Position numbers and translations under genes: made by a program. From Cymbidium sinense (Eukaryota > Streptophyta > Magnoliopsida > Asparagales > Orchidaceae): 64,000 nucleotides of DNA. The first letter of the stretch is position 1. Each line of letters begins with the position of its first letter. This document shows positions 1 through 11,405 of this stretch, one piece after another. Below the pieces are notes generated by a model. It was not told where the DNA came from. It worked only from the letters and a program-made list of their open reading frames with translations, and did not search any database. The stretch is from assembly GCA_021442155.1 (NCBI GenBank), contig CM038215.1:10006976-10070975 (forward strand), in the 5' to 3' direction.

Positions 1-1117
1 ACTAAAATAAAATAAATAAATAAAAACCTAAAATAAATTAAAAATTAATAACATCAAAACATAAATAAAATAAAACTAAATAAAATAAAATAAATAAACT
101 TAAAATAAAATAAACAAAACTAAACAAAACCTAAACCTAAAATAAACCTAATAATAAACTTAAAAATAAATAAAAAATAAAACCTAAACCCTAAACTAAA
201 AAGAACTAAACCTAAAATAAACAAAATAAAATAAACCTAAACTAAACTAATAACTAAACTAAAATAAATAAACCTAAAAAAACTAAACCTTAACCCTAAA
301 ATAAATAAAAATAAACTAAAAATAAACCTAAACCTAAACTAAAATAAACCTACAATAAACCTAAAAAAAAACCTAAAACCTAAAACCTAAACTTTAAAAA
401 AGCTAAAACCTAAAATTATGCTAAATAAAACCTATAAGATAAATAAAAAACCTAAACCAAAATAATTAAAATAAAATAATAATAAAATAAAATAAAATCA
501 TAAACTATAACCTAAACCTCAAAAGAAAATAAAATAGAAAATAAAAAAGCTGAGTAAAATAAAATAAATAAAATCCTAAACTAAATTAAAAATAAAACCT
601 AAATAAAATAAAACTAAACATAAAATAAAAAATAAAACCTAAAATAATATAAAATAAAAATAAAAAAAACCTAAACCTAAAAAATAAACCTAAAAATAAA
701 ATTTAAAAATAAATAAAAAGTAAAACCTAAACCCTAAACTAAAAAAAAAACCTAAACCTAAAATAAAATAAAATAAAATAAACTAATACTAAAATAAATA
801 AACCTAAACTAAACCTAAACCTAAACTTAAAAAAAAAATAAAACTTAAACCTAAAAAAATAAAAATAAACCTAAAAAATAAAAAACAAAACCTAAACCTA
901 AAAAATAAAATCAAACTAAAAAGTGAACCTAAACCTTAGCCTAAACCTAAAAAATAAACTAAAATAAATAAACCTAAAATAAATAAACTAATCGAAATAA
1001 AAATAAAAAATAAAATAAATTGAAATAAAAAAAAAAATAAACTAAATAAACCTAAACCTACCAATTTATTTAATTTTAGAAAAATAAAAAATAAAAAATA
1101 AAAAAACCTAAAACCCT
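1..1117. repeat. Degenerate telomere-like array, C-strand orientation
   Basis: Runs of AAACCT, AAACCCT and AAATAAAATAAA fill the segment, with few other words. It ends in the landmark reading CCTACCAATTTATTTAATTT (1058-1077), followed by an A-rich stretch that abuts the LINE fragment. The order of irregular words matches the array before 30018, so this is the left part of a larger duplication. Confidence 0.9.
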
Positions 1118-3158
1118 ATGGTGACTATTGTGTTTTGGGCTCTTTTGTTTATGCATCTTGTTATAGATCCGGTAAAAAATTTCTTTGGGATATTTTGAGG
1201 TATTTGCTACCTCAATAAACCTTGTTTGTTGGTGGTGATTTCACTATTTTATTCTCTCTGAAGTTGTGGTTGCTTTCCCAATATTCATTCCATGGAAGAT
1301 TTTTCTGATATGATCCTTGATTGTAATTTTGTTGATATTGTCTTTAAGAATCATAAAAAAACTACTTTGGCGGTGGAACCTTTAATACTCATTGGATTAC
1401 TTAGTGGCCTATTACTTCTATTTTTCATTTTAGTAACCTTGTCCATGCCCCTTCTAGTTTCTATTAAAGATAATTCTAATAGATTAAAAAACTCCTCTCC
1501 TTTTAGATTTTAGAACATGTGGATTTAGCATATTGATTTTTTGATGTTGTGGCTATTAATTTGAAAGCTCCTTTACATCTTGATAATTCATTATGGGGAT
1601 GACTTGGTTTACTTAGACAAAATTTGCTTGGAACAAGCATTATTTTAAAAACCTTTTTATTAATATTAAAGATATAGAAAAATTGGTTTGTGATCTTGAA
1701 GTCTCTATTATATAAGATCCTTCGAAGATTAAGGAAATGACAGAGGTGAAAGATAAACTTGTTCATTTCCAAAATAAGGAAGAGACTTATAAAGTTGCTA
1801 GTAAAAATATTACGGATGGTGATAGGAATACTAGCTATTTCCATGCTTTAATTAATAAATAGCTTTAAATAATATTCAAAATTAAAGACAATAATGTAGA
1901 TTGGATTACATAGAATAATGATATCAAGGAATCTATTATTAATTACTTTAGAAATATGCTTAATAAGAATTTCTCTATTGAAGCTATTTCTAAACCACAT
2001 TTGATTGCTTCTATTATTACTAATGATGATAATGATTTGCTTACCATTGTACTAATGAAGATGAAATTTTAAAGTTCTTAATAGCATGAACATAGATTTT
2101 GTTGCTAGTCCGAAGGGTTTCATTACTCAATTTTTTTTAAAATGTTGGTTTATTAAAAATGATTTGATTGAGACTGTGATTGATTTTTTAATGGTAATCC
2201 TTTTTCCTAGATATTTTTCTAGTACTTCTATTATTCTCATTCCTAAGAAAGATAATCTAGACTATTGGAGTGATTTTAGACCTATTAGTCTTTACACCTT
2301 CTTTAATAAGTTGATTTCCAAAATTCTTACCAACAAGCTTAGTCCTTTACTTAATAGATCTATCTCTCAACCAAACAAGTTTTGTTAGAAGTAGTCTATT
2401 TATGATAATATTTTACTTGCCCAAGAATTAATTCATGATCTTGATGCCAAGAATAGGTGGCAACATTCTTTTCAAATTAGATATTACCAAAGCCTTTGAC
2501 AACATCTCTTGGGATTTTTTTTCCATATTCTAAATTTATTTATTTTTTCTAATAAATTTATTTATTTTATTAAAAACTGTATTAATAATGCCTAGTTTTT
2601 TGTTTTGCTTAATGGGGAAGCCTGGTTTCTTTCTCTCTCTTCCCATGGCTTAAGACAAGGGGATCCTTTATCTCCTACTTTATTTATGATCGTTGTTGAG
2701 TACTTATCTATGAGCATCGATGATTTATTCTTAAACAATCCTTGTATGTACTATAGAACTCTTGGTGGTCTTCTTGTTTCCCACATCAACTTTGTAGTTG
2801 ATTTCATTATTTTTTGCAATGCTTCTATCATATCAAGAATCTCAAGAAATTTATAAATAAATTTGGTAGAGAAAGTGGCCTTTCTATCAATGATAACAAA
2901 AGCTATTTTATCACTTCCTCTCGTATCTCCAATAAAATTAATCAAATCTTGCATATCACTAATTTTAAACATCAACTTACCTCTAAAGTGCTGCTCCTCT
3001 TTTAAAGGCTTGGAATGATCCCTTCTTTTGATAAGTTAATTCAAAAAAATGTAAATAAAATTTCTGCTTGGGAATTCCATTTGCTTTCCTTTGGTGGTAG
3101 GCTCACTATTTTGGAAAGCACTCTCAATTCAATGCCTCTTTATTTGATTCAAATTTTA
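1118..3158 (+). pseudogene. LINE (non-LTR retrotransposon) fragment, endonuclease to reverse transcriptase, copy A
   Basis: This is a broken internal piece of a plant L1-type LINE. The first part encodes the C-terminal half of the apurinic-type endonuclease: VYASC near 1150, then the GGDF region, SMEDFSDMI (from about 1289) and APLLVSIKDN-like sequence. The reverse transcriptase follows with FRPISL (2275 on), LDITKAFDN (about 2475), LRQGDPLSPTLF (about 2650) and a catalytic box that reads FVVD instead of FADD (about 2793). It stops after NSMPLYLIQI, where the sequence turns into TTTAGG array. The 5' end is also cut, beside CCTAAAACCCTATGG. Frameshifts and stops break it throughout, so it makes no protein. 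A near copy lies at 30018-32058. The missing 3' part of such an element is found on the minus strand at 14353-17756. Confidence 0.92.
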
Positions 3159-3285
3159 TTTTAGTTTATTTTTAGGTTTAGGTTTATTTTTTAGTTGAGT
3201 TTTATTTTTATTTTATTTTTAAGGTTCAGGTTTTATTTTTATTTTTTTAGTTTAGGTTTTATTTTTTATTTTTATTCTAAGAGCC
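3159..3285. repeat. Short telomere-like array, G-strand orientation
   Basis: TTTAGG and TTTATTTTTA words follow the reverse-transcriptase break directly. The orientation is opposite to the array left of the LINE fragment. The same arrangement recurs at 32059-32160. Confidence 0.85.
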
Positions 3286-4507
3286 TAATCGTATCCATGC
3301 CATACATTAAAGCATTAATTATTTAAGAAACTATGAAAAACACACAGTCTTAATGCACAATGTAAATATAACATCAAACAATTATATAAACTATCATAAA
3401 ATAATAAAAGGTCGGGTACCGACAACCCAAAGAGAGAAAAGATGGGTAGCTGAGCTCTACCCTTATACAACCTAGAATATGAAAGAATAATTATAATTGT
3501 ATTAAATACTATGAGGGTATTTTTTCTTCATATCTTCATTTCTGATTTGGTTCCTTCTTTGATTTGGATGGTGCTTGCTTCAAAGGCATCACAGAGCACC
3601 CCAAGATAAAGCCTTCGCCACTTGTTCATCCTAATTACCCATAGCACTAATCCTAAAAAATTACATTTATGTGGGAAAAGTATATCTAACTATACATGCA
3701 AAATAGAGGTTAGCTAAATATACATATAATCCTAAGTAGTTGTATTTATAATTTGAACTTAGCACCCTACACACCTATCTTAACTTGGATTATGCTTTAG
3801 CATTTAACCAACCTATAAAAAGAGAATTCACATTTATTTTTAAGCATCCCTTAAGCATAACATGATAAGGCCAATAATATTGGCCTAACTTCTAATCTAT
3901 GAAGCATACACCCTAACATCTAATCTAAAAAATACATCACATCATATGTCACCCCTAACTTAGTGTGGTGACTTAATTCTAATATCTGTATTAAGGCTTT
4001 TGTGGTAAGTCTTCCTAGGCATTAGTGTTGAATTTTCTAAGTGTAGAGGGATTCAATTTAATATGAAAGGTTGATTTCACTAAAAGTAGTTTAATTGATT
4101 TGAGAATTTTAATTTCTATTTTTTTGTTTCATTTGATTACACTTAGGAACTAAGTGTTATAAAGAGAGGAAAAGAGGATTGCCCTCTTTCATCCCTACCT
4201 TAAGCCACTTTCTAAAGTTTATTAATTTGATTTAGTTCTCTTTAGTGAATGGCTTATTAAATGGTTTAACTAATCCTAAGTTTAGGTTCACTTTAAATAA
4301 TCCTATTCAAAATGAAAGGCATCTTAAGATTAATTTAATTGAATTACTACCACATGACATATATTAAATCATTCCATTCCATCACATGTAACATGCATAT
4401 GATTTAATCCTAAGTGTATCCATACATGCAACATATTTTAGCACACTTAAATGATGAATGTATGTGTATGTTTAAAATTTATATTTTGTTTGATTGAATT
4501 ATTTAAA
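3286..4507. repeat. Non-telomeric spacer, copy A of a duplicated block
   Basis: AT-rich unique-looking sequence with no usable reading frame. It matches 32161-33357 almost word for word, including the stretches 'gatttggatggtgcttgctt' and 'ccattccatcacatgtaac'. Most differences are small indels. It stops exactly at the assembly gap, whereas copy B runs on. Confidence 0.85.
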
Positions 4508-4607
4508 NNNNNNNNNNNNNNNNNNNNNNNNNNNNNNNNNNNNNNNNNNNNNNNNNNNNNNNNNNNNNNNNNNNNNNNNNNNNNNNNNNNNNNNNNNNNN
4601 NNNNNNN
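4508..4607. other. Assembly gap of exactly 100 N
   Basis: One hundred N in a row. A round 100 is a common placeholder for a join of unknown size, so the true distance is unknown. Open frames reading through it are meaningless. Confidence 0.99.
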
Positions 4608-5402
4608 GAACTCACCATGTTCTACATCTTAACTCCTAAGAGTCTAACTAAGTCTTTAATTATCTTAATTAGCCCATTTGAATTTATGTGATTGATTTGA
4701 TTTGATTAATGTTTATTTGATTTAATTTAGATTTTTAAATTTGAGTTTACTTAATCTTCTGTATTTTGATTGATTACTTTTGGATTAGATATTTTGATTT
4801 AATTAAATTTTGATAATTAAATATCCTTAATATCTAATGAAGTTTAACTTTGTTTAATTTCATATATTCTAATTGATTAATTTTGGATTTGATGTTTTGA
4901 TTTAATTAAATTTTGATAATTCAATATCCTTAATATCTAATGCTTTTCTTTTTTCTTTTTTTTTGGTTTTAATTTCATATGATTTTTGTCATTTTGATGA
5001 TAGTTTAAATTTATTGATTTTTATTATTTTATTTGAGTTTGATTTGGATTGGAGAATGTATTTTAATTTACTTATAATTTATTTGAAGTTTAATGTGTTC
5101 TTTTATTTGAATTCTAATTAAGGGTTTAACTTATTAAATTTAGCCATCTAGTTTATATAATGATTATCTCTTTAGCTTAATGATTATTTTCTTATCTTAG
5201 TTCAATAGGTTTGTTATTTGGATTTTATTTTTGTTTAACTTATTTTGATATTGATTTGAATTTGGAGTAATTGGATGTGATTTAATAACTTTGGAGTTTA
5301 TATTTAATTTTATGTTTATTTGATTTGATTATGATATTTAGAATATGAATTATATAAGTTTCTCATATTTTTCTTTTGACTTCAATTGTCTATGTTCTAA
5401 GG

Positions 5403-5406
<4 letters not shown>
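4608..5406. other. AT-rich non-coding sequence with a 103-bp tandem duplication
   Basis: T-rich sequence of words such as TTTGATTTAATT, with no gene seen. A block ending CCTTAATATCTAATG occurs twice, at 4825-4839 and 4928-4942. The similar part spans about 4762-4943, giving a tandem duplication with a 103-bp period. Confidence 0.75.

Positions 5407-5475
<69 letters not shown>
5407..5475. repeat. (TA)n microsatellite
   Basis: Sixty-nine bases of uninterrupted TA dinucleotide. Runs like this slip easily and are often mis-sized in assemblies. Confidence 0.98.
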
Positions 5476-5478
<3 letters not shown>

Positions 5479-6299
5479 TTGAATTAGTTATGAATTCCTC
5501 CAAAATTTTATATGAATAACTAATCAAATAAAGCATAGCCAATTGTAATAGTTGAGTTAATTATAATTAAGGATATGTCACATAACAAAATTTTCTTTTT
5601 GATTTTAGAATCAACATATAACAATTAAATATTAAATTGATTTTATAATTGACTTTCATAAATTATGTTCAAACAACTTTTTATATTTGATTATAATATT
5701 TATAATACTATTAGTTTAGTTAATTTTGTTTTCTCTTTTATACTATGTTTTACTTAAATTTTATGATAATTTAATTTGCACTTTTTTTATTTTGTTTGAT
5801 CACATATTATTTCTTTTTTTCATTTTGTTTGGAATTCTATTGATTAACTCCTTTTTTTAGATTAAATAATAAATAAAATAAGGTGGATTAATCATGATCA
5901 TTCGATAAAAAATCAAATGACCCGAGTTAATCATGGCTTGATAGGTGGAATCAAATTACTATGCGCCATTTGACCTAATCAAAACTATTCATTTCAAACA
6001 CATAAAATAAATAGTTTTTCTTTTGTCTCTAAACTCTCACCAAAAGGATTAAAAAGTAAAGTGCACGGGTTCTAAAGGTTGGATCCTAATGATGCTCGCA
6101 TTCAACACATCAAACACAAGATCTCTAAGACTTTCTAAGCATTTAAGAATTATTCCTCATCAGAGCTAATGTCTGGTGGATTGACCAGAGGTGGCATCAT
6201 TTAGAAGAAATGAAGCCCTAGTGAGATGCTTGTTGGGTTGGATCAATACTTAGCATTAGCATTCCTTTCTTCCTCATATGTTTTGCTTTAAACACCTCC
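5476..6299. other. AT-rich non-coding sequence
   Basis: No reading frame of note and no RNA gene seen. From about 5880 the base mix becomes less AT-rich and leads into the duplicated module that follows. The origin is unknown; decayed transposon DNA is possible. Confidence 0.5.
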
Positions 6300-7775
6300 T
6301 CCTGATTGAAGATAGTGTTCCTTGAATTGGTCAATTAGAGCGACTTTCGAGACATGAGAGCTTTGCTAAATGTTTCTAGGCTTGCCTCCTCACCAAGTAT
6401 CCCATAAGCTCACTCATGATCAGCTTTCGAGCTTATCATTCTCATGGACATAACAATTAGAAGCAAGCTGGAGGAATTATCTTCCTCACATGCGCTTGGG
6501 TTATGTAGAGAAGAGTAGTTCAAATGTAGGCCAATGGAGGGAAACCTAGATGGAGAACAGGAGTTTCTGGAATATAGGCTAGAAGAAGGAAAGGAGATTC
6601 AACATATAACAAGATTAAAGTTGTAGCAGCATTTTTGTAAAGAAATGTGGAGAAGATCAAGGGTTGGCTATCTAGTAGAAGAAGAGGATGAGAGGAGAGA
6701 GGCTCTATGTTGTACCATGACACTGTTGAACCAAAAATGAGAAGGACAAGAAGAATGCCTATAACCAAAAAGAGTTTAAAGAGGACTGGATTTTACATTG
6801 AGTTGGGCGATGAATATTCTCGCAGGTTATAGTATCTCAACTATAGGCTCGGGATGAAACTTGCTTATGGGTAAGAGTGACGGGCATGAGTCTCTAGTTT
6901 AGTCTGCTTGCATAAGGAAAAGAAAGGGAGGTGTGTGGCTAGCCTTTGATTTGATCGAGGGAGGAAGAATCAGGATGAGATGCTCCTCATGCGGTGATAT
7001 AGAGAGAGTGAAGATGGAATGAGATGGATGGCTTTGGATCTTACATGAAGGAAGATGAGAGAGAGGGCAGGCTTTTATTAAAAATCAACTAATAAGGAAA
7101 AAGGCTCTAGCAAATTGTCCAAGAAGAAGGAAAAGACCAATAAGGGAAAAAAAATCAACCAACCAAGATTCTAGGACAACTAAAGTCCTCCAACCAAACC
7201 AGCTAAGTAAAAACAACCATAAGGCAACCACCGAACAACCCATCATAAGTAACCAACAAAGGAAGCATCCCAAAGGAAAAGTAGAAAACCAACAAACCAC
7301 ACAACAAAAGTACAAAAAAAGCACCACCATAGAAAGGCAATAATTTGGGGGACATCCTAAAACCAAACTTCCCAACAAAATACTAAATAAGCATAATAAT
7401 AATACAAAATGTGCAAATAACCCAGGTAATATCGAGAATATCAAACATAAAATAAAGGCAAAGAAGTATCAGTAGTAAACAACAAGGAACTAGGCAACCC
7501 CAAAAGTAGCTAGAAAATTCTCCAAAAGAAGGACTAGAAAGGCAACAACCAACAATACTCCCTAGAAAGGCCACCCATCCAACCATGAAAACCAACAAAA
7601 GTAATTCAAGTTCAAGAGGAGAGCCAACAAACCAACCGGGTCAAATAGAATAAAGCCATAATAAAACCATCTCATCCACAATAACTAAGTAACATAGAAT
7701 CCACTAGCCAAAACCAACCAGTGGGATAGGAACCACTGGTAGCAACCATCGACAACCAACCCGCAAAAATATAAA
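6300..7775 (-). repeat. Duplicated non-telomeric module, copy 1, with LINE-tail-like part
   Basis: The module recurs at 9951-11405 with the same order of sequence. Its right part (about 7085-7770) is rich in CCAAC/AACCA on the plus strand, hence TTGG/TGTTT on the minus strand. A stretch of about 180 bp around 7155-7320 matches 15176-15330, in the presumed 3' tail of the minus-strand LINE. I therefore read it as a minus-strand LINE 3' tail joined to an unidentified left part (6300-7080). The minus-strand frames at 6520-6768, 7085-7444 and 7383-7598 are hydrophobic only because TTT/TTG codons abound. They are not conserved in frame with copy 2. Confidence 0.7.
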
Positions 7776-9950
7776 TATAAGTTTAGGGTTTAGGGTTTAG
7801 GGTTTAGGTTTAGGGTTTAGGGTTTAGGGTTTAGGAGTTTAGGTTTAGAGTTTTGGGTTTAGGTTTGGTGGTTTAGGGTTTAGAAGGGTTTAGGTGGGTT
7901 TAGGGTTTGAGTTTAGGTTAGGTTTAGGGTTTATGGTTTTAGGGTTTAAGTTTAGGGTTTTGGATTAGGGTTAAAGTTTTAGGGTATTTTAGGGTATTGG
8001 TAGGTTTAGGATTTTATTTTATTTTTTTTATTTTTTATTTTAAATTTATTTTTATTTATCATTATTTTAAGTTTTTATTTTAGTTTACTTTTTTAGGTTT
8101 AGGTTTAGGTTTATGTTTAATTTTTTTTTAGTTTATTTTTATTTTATTTATTAGGTTTAGGTTTATTTTTTATTTTAAGTTTAAGTTTAAGTTTAGGTTT
8201 TATTTTATTTTTTTAGGTTTAGGTTTTAGGTTTTTATGTTAGGTTTATTTTTTGGTTTTATTTTTTAGTTTAGGTTTAAGTTTATTTTTATTTTATTTTA
8301 TTTTATTTAGTTTCGGGTTTAGGTTTAGCTTATTTTAGGTTTAGGTTAAGGTTTTATTTATTTTAGTTTAGGTTTAGGTTTATTTTGTTTTGTCTATTTT
8401 AAGTTTAGGTTTTTTTAGTTTAGTGTTTAGGTTTTATTTTTGGTTTATTTTTTAGGTTTAGATTTTTTATTTAGTTTTATTTTAATTTTTTTAAGTTTAT
8501 TTTATTTTTATTTTACGTTTAGTTTTTATTTTATTTAGGTTTTTTTAAGGTTTATTTTATTTTTTAATTTAGTTTAGGTTTTATTTTATTTTATTTAGTT
8601 TATTTTTTATTTTATTTTAAGTTTAGTTTAGTTTAGGTTTAGGTTTAGTTTAGGTTTTATTTTATTTTTTTATTTAGGTTTAGGTATTTATTTATTTTAT
8701 GTTTTATTTATTTTAGGTTTAGGTTAGGTTAAGTTTAAGTTTAGGGTTTGGTTTAGGTTTAGGGTTTAGGGTTTAGGGTTTAGGTTTAGGTTTTGGGTTT
8801 GGTTTAGGGTTTATGGTTTAGGGTTTATGGTTTAGGGTTAGTTTTTATAGTTTTGGGTTAGGTTAGTTTTTTTTTATTTATTTTTTTTTTATTTTCTTAT
8901 TTTAAAATTAAGTAAATTGTAGGTTTATTTAGTTTATTTTTATTTATTTATTTTAGTTTATTTTATTTTTTATTTTTATTTTTGTTTAGTTTAGTTTATT
9001 TATTTTAGCTTTATTTATTTTAGATTAAGTTTTTTATTTTAGTTTATTTTTTAGGTTTAGGTTTAAGTTTATGTTTATTTTTTAGTTTAGTTTTATTTTT
9101 ATTTTATTTTTTAGGTTTAGGTTTAGGTTTAGGTTATTATTTTTTTTTGGTTTAGGTTTTAGGTTTCTATTTTAGGTTTATTTTAAGGTTTTATTTTTAG
9201 TTTAGGTTTAGGTTAATTTTTAATTTATTTTATTTTATTTAGTTTAAGTTTGGTTTAGGTTTAGGTTTTTAGTTCTTTTAGGTTTAGGTTTAGGTTTATT
9301 TATTTTAGTTTAGTTTATTTTAGATTAGGTTTAGGTTTTATTTTATTTTAGGTTTAAGTTTTTAGTTTAGGGTTTAGGTTTTATTTTTATTTATTTTTTA
9401 GGTTTATTTTTTAGGTTATTTTTTTGGGTTTTGGCTTTTATTTAGTTTTTTATTTTATTTTATTTTATTTTTTTATATTTTAATTTTTTAATTTTTTTAT
9501 TTATTTAGGTTTTATTTTTTAGTTTAGTTTAGGTTTTATTTATTTTATTTTGGTTTACTTTTTATTTTTATTTTATTTTTTATTTAAGTTTAGGTTTAGT
9601 TTAGGTTTAGGTTTAGGTTTTTTATTTATTATATTTTTTTATTTTATTTTGGTTTAGGTATTTTTATTTATTTTTTTTAGGTTTATTTAGTTTATGTTTA
9701 GGTTTTAACTTTAAGGTTTAGGTTAGTTTATGGTTTAGGGTTTAGGTTTAGTTTATGGTTTAGGGTTTAGGGTTTAGAGTTTAGGGTTTAGTTTTAGGGT
9801 TTTAGGGTTTAGGTTTAGGGTTTAGGGTTTAGGTTTAGGGTTTGGTTTATAGGGTTTAGGGTTTTGTTTAAGGTTTATGGTTTAGGTTTTAGGTTTAGGG
9901 TTTAGGATTTAGTTTAGGTTTTAGGTTTAGGTTTAGTTTAGGTTTAGTTT
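7776..9950. repeat. Telomere-derived satellite, G-strand orientation (copy 1 of tandem pair)
   Basis: Near-canonical TTTAGGG lies at 7785-7995, then the degenerate TTTAGG/TTTATTTT part to about 8700. Canonical blocks return at 8740-8850 and 9720-9950. A landmark like AAATTAAGTAAA occurs at about 8905. Irregular words such as 'TTTTGTTTTGTCTATTTTAA' (about 8387) recur at the matching place in copy 2, so the degenerate sequence was copied as such. Confidence 0.9.
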
Positions 9951-11405
9951 TGAAGGAAGATATTGTTCATGATTGGTCAATTTGAATAACTCTTGAGACA
10001 AGAGAGAACTAAATGTTTCTAGGCTTGCCTCCCAAGTATCCCATAAGCTCACTCACGCAGCTTTCAGAGCATGTCATCATGGACATAACAATTAGAAAAG
10101 GAGGAATTATCTTCCTTACATGCTTGGGTTATGTAGAAGAGTAGTTCAAATGTAGGCCAATGGAAACACGGATGGAGAATAGAGTTTGTGGAATGCATGC
10201 TAGAAGAAGGAAAGGAGATTCAACATATAACAAGATTAAAGTTGTTGCATTTTGTAAGGAAATGTGGAGAAGATCAAGTGTGGCTATCTAGAAGAAGAGG
10301 CGAGGAGAGAGGCTCGATGTTGTGATATGTTGAACCAAAAATGAGAAGGATGAGAAGAATGCCTACAACCAAAAAGAGTTTAAAGAGGACTGGATTTTGC
10401 ATTGAGTTGGAGCGATGAATATTCTCGCAGGTTATAGTGCCTCTCGACCCGTGGGCTCGAGGATTAAGCTTGCTTATGGATAAGAGTGTCAAGCACGAGT
10501 CTCTAATTTGGTGCTTGCAAGGAAAAGAAAGGGAGGTGTGGCTAGCCTTCAATTTGATCGGAGGGAGGAAGAACCTCGACAAGAGGATGAGATGCTCAGC
10601 GTGTGGTGATATAGAGTGAAGATGGAATGAGATGCTGGATGGCTTTGCTCTTACATGAAGGAAGATGAGAGAGATTAACTAATAAGGAAAAGGCTCTAGC
10701 AAATTGTCAAGAAGAAGGAAAAGACCAACAAGGAAAAAAAATCAACCAACAAGATTCAAGGACAACTAAAAGTCCTCCAACCAAACTAAGTAAAAAGATA
10801 AGGCAACCACCGGAGAACAATCCATCATAAGTAACCAACAAAGGAAGCATCCCCAACAACCAAGGAAAAGTAGAAAACCAACAAAGCACCACACAATAAA
10901 GTAAAAAAGCACAACCACCATAGAAAGGCAATAATAACAAGGGACCACCTAAAACCAAACTTCCCACAAAATAAAACTAAACATAACATAATAATAATAT
11001 GTAAATACGCAGAGGCTAATCCCAGGATAATATCCAAACATAAAACAAAGGCAAAAGAAGTATCCAGCAGTAAACAACAAAGAATTGAGAGGCAACCCCC
11101 AAAAAAGTAGCTAGAAAATTCTCCAAAAGAAGGACTAGAAAGGTAACAACCAACAATAGCTCCCACTAGAAAGGCCACCTATCCAACCATGAAAACTAGA
11201 AAAAAGTAATTTAAGTTCAAGAGGAGAGCAAACAAACCAAATGTAGAAAAGAATAAAGCCATAAGAAATAATCTCATCCACTAATAACAGTAATATGAGA
11301 AAATAGAACCCAAGGCCAAAACCAAACTAAGAAGGAGAACCAGTAGCATCGGCAACCCAAAGCAAGAGGTCAAAAAACATAACGCTTAGACCAAAATATG
11401 AAAAA
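9951..11405 (-). repeat. Duplicated non-telomeric module, copy 2
   Basis: This is the second copy of 6300-7775, beginning in both cases near 'GAAGATA.TGTTC' and sharing 'ATGTTTCTAGGCTTGCCTCC'. It carries many small deletions and insertions relative to copy 1. Its right part (10680-11400) has the same minus-strand TG-rich LINE-tail-like sequence. No coding capacity is preserved between the copies. Confidence 0.7.

Noticed and set aside
1..1117. A real chromosome end at the left edge
   Set aside because: The repeat is degenerate and interrupted. A true plant telomere would be near-perfect CCCTAAA at this end, and the same array recurs internally at 29-30 kb.
4451..4691. Open frames across the N gap
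   Set aside because: They exist only because N codons are not read as stops.
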